In this document: piece after piece, positions 58,340-64,000 of the stretch
How the letters are laid out: each line of letters starts with the position of its first letter
Position numbering within the stretch: the stretch's first letter is position 1
From: Roseateles aquatilis
GTDB taxonomy: Bacteria > Pseudomonadota > Gammaproteobacteria > Burkholderiales > Burkholderiaceae_C
DNA length: 64,000 bases
Direction: 5' to 3'
Assembly: GCF_002205645.1 (NCBI RefSeq)
Contig: NZ_NIOF01000020.1
Location: forward strand, 1 to 64,000
Position numbers and translations under genes: made by a program
Notes under the pieces: generated by a model
Told to the model about the DNA's origin: nothing
Seen by the model: the letters and a program-made list of their open reading frames with translations, nothing else
Database searches by the model: none

Positions 58340-58738
58340 TCAGTTCAGACGCACGTCGGTGGTGTACTGGCGCGCGGCGCCGGACGTGGTGGTCCACGTG
58401 ATCGTGATCGTGGCCACCCGGTTGACCACGACCAGCGTGCCTTGCGCGTTGGGCAGGCCGGACTGCGTCTGATCCGCCACGCGCGCCTGCCAGGCGGCCA
58501 GCGTCGGGGGAATGGGCACGTTGCTGATCCACATGTCGCTGGTCAGGTCCGCGGCCAGCATCGCGGCGCGCAGGTTGTCCTCGGTGCCCACGGAAGCCTG
58601 CGAGGCACGGGCCATCAGCGTGACCAGGCCGACGATGCCGGTGGTCATGACCAGCATGGCGACCATCAGTTCGATCAGCGTCATGCCGCGCGCGCCGGCA
58701 CGGCGCGGGCGCTGGGAAGGCCGGGGAGTGGGGGCCAT
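58340..58738 (-). CDS. pilV: type IV pilus minor pilin PilV
   Basis: A 132-residue minor pilin. The signal AGARGMTLIELMVAMLVMTT shows cleavage after Gly with Met+1 and Glu+5, the Met being typical of PilV. The remainder has ASVGTEDNLRAAMLAADLTS and an acidic globular domain. ATG 58738 is preferred to a longer frame because the extra 26 residues would overlap the fimT gene. The spacing to fimT is four bases. Confidence 0.85.
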   Translation of the reverse strand: MAPTPRPSQRPRRAGARGMTLIELMVAMLVMTTGIVGLVTLMARASQASVGTEDNLRAAMLAADLTSDMWISNVPIPPTLAAWQARVADQTQSGLPNAQGTLVVVNRVATITITWTTTSGAARQYTTDVRLN

Positions 58739-58742
58739 GGTG

Positions 58743-59393
58743 TCAGTTGGAGTTGGTGTAGGACACCCCGGCGGCGGGGCAGCCGTCGGGCAGCGTCGAG
58801 GACTGGACGCGATCACGGTCGCACAACCGCACGCTGCCGCCCAGCGCGACCCAGACCGACAGCCGCTTGAGGTTGCTGGCGCTGACGGAGGTGTCGATCC
58901 AGTAGACGATCTGGCCGGTGGCCGGCACGTTGCAGGTGGAGGCCCCGCTGACCGGGTTGTTCAACGCCACCGGCCGCCCGCTCGGTCCGAAGCACACCGC
59001 CAGCGGACCGTTGATGGTCAGGTTGGCGGTCAGGTCCGTCATCGAGCCGCATTGAGCGGGCTGGCTGACCGCGCCGCCGGCCTCGGTGATCGCGATGTTG
59101 GGAATGACCTTGACGATCCAGTACTGGCCGCCGGCCGACGCGGCTTCGTTGCCGGTGCAGGTCGACTGCGAGGTGCGATAGAAGACCACCGGCTGGTAGC
59201 TCTTGACCGCCTCGGCCTGCGCCAGGCGCAGGCTGGTGGCCAGGCCACTGCCGGCCGTGCGGATCTGCGCGTTGGCGGACCAGGTTCGGATCGCTGGCGC
59301 CGCGAGCGCCGTCGACAGGCCGATGATCGCGATCACGATCATCAGCTCGATCAACGAGAACCCGCGACCGGCGCGGCGACCCGAGGTCAGCAT
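58743..59393 (-). CDS. fimT: type IV pilus minor pilin FimT/GspH type
   Basis: A 216-residue minor pilin. Prepilin signal [20 protein letters not shown] with Glu+5, then [28 protein letters not shown], typical of GspH/FimT. Four to five Cys in the globular domain could form disulfides. In other bacteria FimT-type proteins can bind DNA during uptake; whether this one does is unknown. ATG 59393 overlaps the pilE stop by seven bases. Confidence 0.85.
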   Translation of the reverse strand: MLTSGRRAGRGFSLIELMIVIAIIGLSTALAAPAIRTWSANAQIRTAGSGLATSLRLAQAEAVKSYQPVVFYRTSQSTCTGNEAASAGGQYWIVKVIPNIAITEAGGAVSQPAQCGSMTDLTANLTINGPLAVCFGPSGRPVALNNPVSGASTCNVPATGQIVYWIDTSVSASNLKRLSVWVALGGSVRLCDRDRVQSSTLPDGCPAAGVSYTNSN

Positions 59394-59845
59394 GTGTCGC
59401 CCTTGCGCATCAGCCACTTGGACGTGCAGGTGTTCCAGCCGGTCGGCGCCGCGTCGGTGGAGCGCACGTCCGCCTGCGTGATCGAGAAGCGGAAGGCGCT
59501 CATGACGGTGTCCGAGCTGGTGGCCGTGATGGTGTAAGCGGCGGCGGTCGGGGCCGCGCACTGGACGCTGAACTTGCCGAAGGTTTGGGCTGTCAGGCAG
59601 GGGGGCGACGCGCCGCCGCTGGCCGTGTAGGTGCGGAAGTTCTGGAAGTAGGCTTCCATGTCGGCCCGGGCCTGCGTCAGGCCGGTGGCCGCGTCGGTCA
59701 ACTGGCCGCGGATCACGTAGTCCCGATAGGCCGGGTAGGCCAACGCGCCCAGGATGCCCACGATGGCCACGACCACCATCAGCTCGATCAGCGTGAACCC
59801 GCGTTGGGCGGACCGGCGCGCCGGCGACAGAAAGTTCCCGAACAT
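59387..59845 (-). CDS. pilE: type IV pilin PilE
   Basis: A 152-residue type IVa pilin-like protein, probably a minor pilin of PilE type. The signal [21 protein letters not shown] has cleavage before Phe and Glu+5; [17 protein letters not shown] follows as in PilE. Two Cys in the C-terminal half (FSVQC, then WNTC/DTC) can form the D-region disulfide. AAGGAG lies six bases before ATG 59845. It is the first gene of the minus-strand pil operon; its promoter must lie in the 348-base spacer shared with mlaF. Confidence 0.88.
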   Translation of the reverse strand: MFGNFLSPARRSAQRGFTLIELMVVVAIVGILGALAYPAYRDYVIRGQLTDAATGLTQARADMEAYFQNFRTYTASGGASPPCLTAQTFGKFSVQCAAPTAAAYTITATSSDTVMSAFRFSITQADVRSTDAAPTGWNTCTSKWLMRKGDTC

Positions 59846-60193
59846 AAGCGCTCCTTGTTTGCGCAAATTATCGGCAGCGACCCGCCAAAGGCGAGGCCGC
59901 TCGTCGTGCCTCGGAACCCGCCCGTCTCGCGGCGGCTTCCGAACGTGACCTCCGTCACGGGCCGCGGCGTGAAAACTTCCACTGGCGAGCGCCAAGGCAC
60001 CGAACCGATCGCCGCCGGGCAGAAGCCGCGGGATCGGTCACCATCCGCCGGCGGGCGTCAACCCCCTCTATCGGACTGTCGCGAAACGCCATCCCCCGCC
60101 CCAGGTGCCCTCCGGCATCAATTCAGGCTTTACCCTATGATCCCGGCTCCCGGACGCTTGCCGCCCGGCAGCGTTCCGGATCAATCCCAAGAG

Positions 60194-61036
60194 ATGGCAT
60201 TCACCGATCCCCATTCAACAAAAAACGTCCGTCCACTGATTGAAGTGAAGGATGTCACCGTCGGCTACGGCGACCGGGTCATTCTGAAAGACGTCAATGT
60301 GACGTTGCCGCGCGGCAAGGTGATGGCGTTGATCGGCTCGTCGGGCGGCGGCAAGACGACCTTGCTGCGGCTGCTGACGCGGCAATTGCGTCCGCAATCC
60401 GGTCAGGTGCTGTTCGACGGCCAGGATCTGGCGCCGATGGACCAGGCCCAGTTGTACGCGCAACGCCGACGCATGGGCATGCTGTTCCAGTTCGGCGCGC
60501 TGTTCACCGATCTGAGCGTGTTCGAGAACGTCGCCTTCCCGCTGCGCGAGCACACCCGGCTGTCCGAGCCGATGATCCGCGACCTGGTCTTGATGAAGCT
60601 CAACGCGGTCGGCCTGCGCGGCTCCCGCGACTTGATGCCCAACGAGGTCTCCGGCGGCATGGCGCGCCGTGTCGCGCTGGCGCGGGCGATCGCGCTCGAC
60701 CCCGACCTGGTGCTGTACGACGAACCGTTCGCGGGCCTGGACCCGATCTCGCTGGGCGTGACGGCCCGGCTGATCCGCGACCTCAACGATGCGCTCGGCC
60801 TGACCAGCGTGATCGTCTCGCACGACATCCACGAGACCTTCGGCATCGCCGACCACGTGGTGATGGTGGCCAACGGCGGCGTCGTCGCCCAGGGCACGCC
60901 CGACGAGCTGCGCAACAGCGACAACCCGCTGGTGCATCAGTTCGTGAACGGAGAGTCCGACGGACCGGTGCGTTTCCACCAGCCCGCCAGTCCCGTCCGC
61001 GAGGACTTCGGCCTGCCGCAGGAGGAGTCCGCATGA
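60194..61036 (+). CDS. mlaF: phospholipid ABC transporter ATPase MlaF
   Basis: The 280-residue ATPase powers lipid transport between the outer and inner membranes. Walker [11 protein letters not shown]-loop [19 protein letters not shown], signature [15 protein letters not shown], Walker [14 protein letters not shown] and the switch His in [10 protein letters not shown] are all present. [17 protein letters not shown] is diagnostic of MlaF. The start lies after AAGAG at 60194; the 348-base upstream spacer has no gene. It overlaps mlaE by four bases. Confidence 0.95.
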   Translation: MAFTDPHSTKNVRPLIEVKDVTVGYGDRVILKDVNVTLPRGKVMALIGSSGGGKTTLLRLLTRQLRPQSGQVLFDGQDLAPMDQAQLYAQRRRMGMLFQFGALFTDLSVFENVAFPLREHTRLSEPMIRDLVLMKLNAVGLRGSRDLMPNEVSGGMARRVALARAIALDPDLVLYDEPFAGLDPISLGVTARLIRDLNDALGLTSVIVSHDIHETFGIADHVVMVANGGVVAQGTPDELRNSDNPLVHQFVNGESDGPVRFHQPASPVREDFGLPQEESA

Positions 61037-61812
61037 TCGGTTTCGCGACTTCGATCGGCCGCGGCCTGCGCCTGAAACTCACCGACTGGGGCGCGGCGGC
61101 GCGGTTGCTCGGCGCGCTGGCGCTGCACCTGGGGGCCTGCCTGCGCCGCTTCGTGCTGGTGCGTGAGCAGATCTTCTATCTGGGCAACCGCTCGCTGTCG
61201 ATCATCGGCGTATCCGGCTTGTTCGTCGGTTTCGTGCTGGCGCTGCAGGGCTACTACACGCTGCAGCGCTACGGCTCGGCCGAGGCCGTCGGCCTGCTGG
61301 TCGCGCTGAGCCTGGTGCGCGAGCTGGGCCCGGTCGTGGCGGCGCTGCTGTTCGCCGGACGCGCCGGCACCTCGCTGACCGCCGAGATCGGCCTGATGAA
61401 GGCCGGAGAGCAGCTCAGCGCGATGGAAATGATGGCCGTCGACCCGGTGCAGCGCGTGCTCGCGCCGCGCTTCTGGGCCGGCGTGATCGCCATGCCCTTG
61501 CTGGCGGCGGTGTTCTCGGCCGTCGGTATCCTGGGCGGATGGATGGTGGCGGTGCCCTTGATCGGCATCGACGCCGGCGCCTTCTGGTCGCAGATGCAGG
61601 GCGGCGTGGACGTCTTCGCCGATGTCGGCAACGGCGTCGTCAAGAGCCTCGTGTTCGGCATCACCGTCAGCTTCGTGGCGCTGCTGCAGGGCTACTCCTG
61701 CAAGCCGACGCCCGAGGGCGTGTCCCAGGCGACCACCCGCACCGTCGTGTTGTCGTCCCTGGCCGTCCTGGGCCTGGACTTCATCCTGACCGCCATGATG
61801 TTTTCGATCTGA
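61033..61812 (+). CDS. mlaE: phospholipid transport permease MlaE
   Basis: The 259-residue permease has a hydrophobic pattern of five to six helices and the family motifs [21 protein letters not shown] and [18 protein letters not shown]. It dimerises in the inner membrane and contacts MlaF and the MlaD hexamer. It is translationally coupled to mlaF and ends 53 bases before mlaD. Confidence 0.95.
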   Translation: MIGFATSIGRGLRLKLTDWGAAARLLGALALHLGACLRRFVLVREQIFYLGNRSLSIIGVSGLFVGFVLALQGYYTLQRYGSAEAVGLLVALSLVRELGPVVAALLFAGRAGTSLTAEIGLMKAGEQLSAMEMMAVDPVQRVLAPRFWAGVIAMPLLAAVFSAVGILGGWMVAVPLIGIDAGAFWSQMQGGVDVFADVGNGVVKSLVFGITVSFVALLQGYSCKPTPEGVSQATTRTVVLSSLAVLGLDFILTAMMFSI

Positions 61813-61865
61813 GGCCACGCCCGGTCGAGACCTGTTATTGATTCGAAAAAGATCCGGAGTTGCAG

Positions 61866-62354
61866 ATGCAATCCTCTCGTTATGACGCCTGGGTCGGGTT
61901 CTTCGTGCTGATCGGTGGCGCGGCCCTGCTGTTCCTGGCCCTGAAGGCGGGCAACCTGCTGACCCTGAATTTCCAGGACACCTACGCGGTCACCGCCAAG
62001 TTCGACAACATCGGCGGCCTGAAGCCGGGCGCGGCGGTCAAGAGCGCCGGTGTCGTGGTGGGCCGGGTCGCGGCGATCACCTTCGACGACAAGACCTTCC
62101 AGGCGCGCGTCGCGCTGAAGCTGAACCAGGGCGTGGCCTTTCCCAAGGACAGCTCCGCCAAGATCCTCACGTCCGGCCTGCTGGGCGAGCAATACATCGG
62201 ACTGGAACCGGGCGCGGAGGAGAAGAACCTCGCCGCGGGCGACATCATCACGCAGACCCAGTCGGCGGTGGTGCTGGAGAACCTGATCGGCCAGTTCCTC
62301 TATAACAAGGCGGCCGATGCCTCCGCGGCACCGGCCTCGGGAGAGAAGCAATGA
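61866..62354 (+). CDS. mlaD: phospholipid-binding MCE protein MlaD
   Basis: A 162-residue inner-membrane-anchored protein with one N-terminal helix (WVGFFVLIGGAALLFLALKAG) and one MCE domain (YAVTAKFDNIGGLKPGAAVKSAGV, later LTSGLLGEQYIGLEPG). It forms a hexameric ring over MlaE. GGAG is eight bases before ATG 61866, which is preferred to the TTG six bases earlier. The stop overlaps mlaA by four bases. Confidence 0.95.
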   Translation: MQSSRYDAWVGFFVLIGGAALLFLALKAGNLLTLNFQDTYAVTAKFDNIGGLKPGAAVKSAGVVVGRVAAITFDDKTFQARVALKLNQGVAFPKDSSAKILTSGLLGEQYIGLEPGAEEKNLAAGDIITQTQSAVVLENLIGQFLYNKAADASAAPASGEKQ

Positions 62355-63403
62355 AGAAGAACGCCCCGATCCGGACCTTGATCCGGACGGACCTTTCGTC
62401 GGCGCTGCGCCCGGTGCTGCTGAGCACCGCGTTGCTGGGCGCCGCGCTGCCGGCGCTGGCGCAAGCGGTGCAGGCCACGGAGGCCGAAGCGCAGGAACGC
62501 GCCGTGGTCGCGGCCGTGGTCAGCCCGCCGGCGACGACGGTCGAGGTCGCCGAGACGGACGATGCATCGACGGCGCTGAAGGCGACCGACGCCGATGCGC
62601 CGCCGGCCGCCGCGCCGGCTGCGTCGGCCCCGGAGGCTCCGGCGTCCGCGCAGGACCCGGCCGCCGCCGGTCAGGCCGGCCAGGCCGCCGCCGCCGCGCA
62701 GGATGGGCAGGCCCCGGGCCCGCGCGTGCGCAACCGTCTGGACCCCTGGGAAAACTGGAATCGCAAGGTCTTCAACTTCAACGAGAAGCTGGACGAGAAC
62801 CTCTTGCGGCCGGTCGCCACCGCCTACAGCGACCTCGTCCCGCAGCCGGCTCGTCAAGCAGTCGACAACTTCTTCGGCAACTTCTCGGACGCCTGGTCGG
62901 CGGTCAACCTGTTCCTGCAGGGCCGCTTCAAGAACGGCGCGACCCAGACGATGCGGGTGGCCGTCAACTCGGTGTTCGGCATCGCCGGCCTGATCGACAT
63001 CGCCACGCCCGCCGGGCTGGAGAAGACCACCGAAGATCTGGGCCGCACGCTCGGGTACTGGGGTGTCAAGACCGGACCCTACATCGTGTGGCCGGTGCTT
63101 GGCCCGTCGTCGTTGCGCGACTCGGTCACGCTGCCGGTCAACGTGTATTACTCGCCGGCCTACATCTTCGACGATGGTGAATACAAGTTCGCCATCACCG
63201 CGCTGCAGCTGATCAACACCCGTGCCAACCTGCTGCGCGTGACCGACATGCTGGACGGCATCGCGCTGGACAAGTACACCTTCATCCGCGACGCCTACCT
63301 GCAGCGTCGCAACGTGAAGACGCACAAGGAACAGGAAGAAGAGGATGACTATGAAGTCATCACCCCCGACGAGAAGCCGGCCAATCCGCAAGGCGGCCGT
63401 TGA
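62351..63403 (+). CDS. mlaA: MlaA (VacJ) family protein without a lipobox
   Basis: The 350-residue protein contains the complete MlaA domain from about residue 130: DPWENWNRKVFNFNEKLDE, DNFFGNFSDAWSAVN, NSVFGIAGLIDIATPAG and KTTEDLGRTLGYWGVK. MlaA removes misplaced phospholipids from the outer leaflet. Known MlaA proteins are lipoproteins, but here the signal (LLSTALLGAALPALAQA) ends like a signal-peptidase I site and the protein has no cysteine at all. An Ala/Pro-rich linker of ~85 residues separates the signal and domain. ATGA overlap with mlaD. Confidence 0.9.
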   Translation: MKKNAPIRTLIRTDLSSALRPVLLSTALLGAALPALAQAVQATEAEAQERAVVAAVVSPPATTVEVAETDDASTALKATDADAPPAAAPAASAPEAPASAQDPAAAGQAGQAAAAAQDGQAPGPRVRNRLDPWENWNRKVFNFNEKLDENLLRPVATAYSDLVPQPARQAVDNFFGNFSDAWSAVNLFLQGRFKNGATQTMRVAVNSVFGIAGLIDIATPAGLEKTTEDLGRTLGYWGVKTGPYIVWPVLGPSSLRDSVTLPVNVYYSPAYIFDDGEYKFAITALQLINTRANLLRVTDMLDGIALDKYTFIRDAYLQRRNVKTHKEQEEEDDYEVITPDEKPANPQGGR

Positions 63404-63513
63404 CTCGATCGGGCAACAACCGGTAACCCCATTCGGGGTTGTCGGTGAACCGGCACCGGACTTGCCCCGTTGAGGACGGGTCCCGCCGTGTCATGAAGAA
63501 AGAAAGGACAAGC

Positions 63514-64000
63514 ATGAACTCCACCAAACGACTGCTGCTTCGCCTGATCGTGTCGGCCGCGGCGCTGAGCCCGCTGGCTTCGTTCGCCGCGGACGCCTCC
63601 GCGCCGGACCAACTGATCCGCCAGCTTTCCATCGAGACGCTGGACGCGGTCAAGAGCGACAAGGCGATCCAGGGCGGCGACGTCGGCAAGATCATGGAGC
63701 TGGTCGACAGCAAGGTCATGCCGCATGTCGACTTCCAGCGCATCACCGCCTCGGCCGTCGGCCGTTTCTGGCGCCAGGCCACGCCTGAGCAGAAGCAACG
63801 CCTGCAAGCCGAGTTCAAGACGCTGCTGGTGCGCACCTATGCCGGCGCGCTGACGCAGGTCAAGGACCAGACCATCGCGATGAAGCCGATGCGCGCCGCG
63901 CCAGAAGACACCGAAGTGGTCGTGCGCACGGAGATCCGCGGCAAGGGCGATCCGATCCAGCTGGACTACCGTCTGGAGAAGAGCGACTCCGGCTGGAAGA
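63514..64000 (+). CDS. mlaC: phospholipid-transport periplasmic protein MlaC (3' end outside window)
   Basis: The first 162 codons of mlaC. A signal peptide (MNSTKRLLLRLIVSAAALSP, cut after SFAA) is followed by PDQLIRQLSIETLDAVKSD, KVMPHVDFQRITASAVG, FWRQATPEQKQRL and FKTLLVRTYAGAL, all characteristic of MlaC, which ferries lipids across the periplasm. AAAGGA stands seven bases before ATG 63514; an in-frame ATG at 63493 would add seven residues. The gap of 110 bases from mlaA holds a small AACCCC/GGGGTT hairpin and no gene. Confidence 0.93.
   Translation, partial: MNSTKRLLLRLIVSAAALSPLASFAADASAPDQLIRQLSIETLDAVKSDKAIQGGDVGKIMELVDSKVMPHVDFQRITASAVGRFWRQATPEQKQRLQAEFKTLLVRTYAGALTQVKDQTIAMKPMRAAPEDTEVVVRTEIRGKGDPIQLDYRLEKSDSGWK

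Overview
The window is GC-rich chromosomal DNA from a betaproteobacterium, most probably of the order Burkholderiales (Roseateles/Mitsuaria/Rubrivivax-like relatives would fit). This rests on the gene order ponA-pilMNOPQ-aroKB-dgt-gltBD, an mlaFEDAC operon with mlaA inside it, the Burkholderiales-type porins and the general protein families. No rRNA, tRNA, CRISPR array or prophage was seen.

Region 1 (1-6503) is accessory DNA. It starts inside the 3' end of an Rhs gene whose variable C-terminus looks like a papain-fold toxin, followed at once by its probable immunity gene. Behind it lies a row of small, lower-GC genes, several of which resemble immunity proteins of polymorphic toxin systems (Imm26-like, TriTu-like, a DUF7674-like pseudogene and others). 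One carries a frameshift, one has two in-frame stops, and the last runs into unrelated sequence. A broken MutS-like ATPase gene ends the region.

Region 2 (6472-17941) encodes a complete type II secretion system: gspG-H-I-J-K-L-M-N-D-E-F on the minus strand and gspC divergent on the plus strand. Region 3 (18041-25268) is a set of mostly single housekeeping genes: a divergent cobT-like gene, ilvA (with a possible attenuator), an OsmC-family gene, coq7 and two outer-membrane porins with strong terminators. Region 4 (25552-30863) is a peptide ABC transporter operon with an M20 amidohydrolase between the two permease genes. lptM, cyaY and the class A penicillin-binding protein gene follow.

Region 5 (34499-45142) is the type IV pilus alignment and secretin operon pilMNOPQ, an Ig-repeat lipoprotein with EF-hand-like loops, then aroK, aroB and a dGTPase-like gene. 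A RAYT (REP-associated transposase) gene flanked by GGGTC-type motifs separates this from gltB-gltD (glutamate synthase). Region 6 (52638-59845, minus strand) encodes pilin PilE, minor pilins and PilY1. Region 7 (60194 to the end) is the Mla phospholipid-transport operon mlaF-E-D-A-C, cut by the window end inside mlaC. The pilus operons belong to one machine: PilMNOPQ form the envelope-spanning channel, while PilE, the minor pilins and PilY1 form the fibre and its tip.
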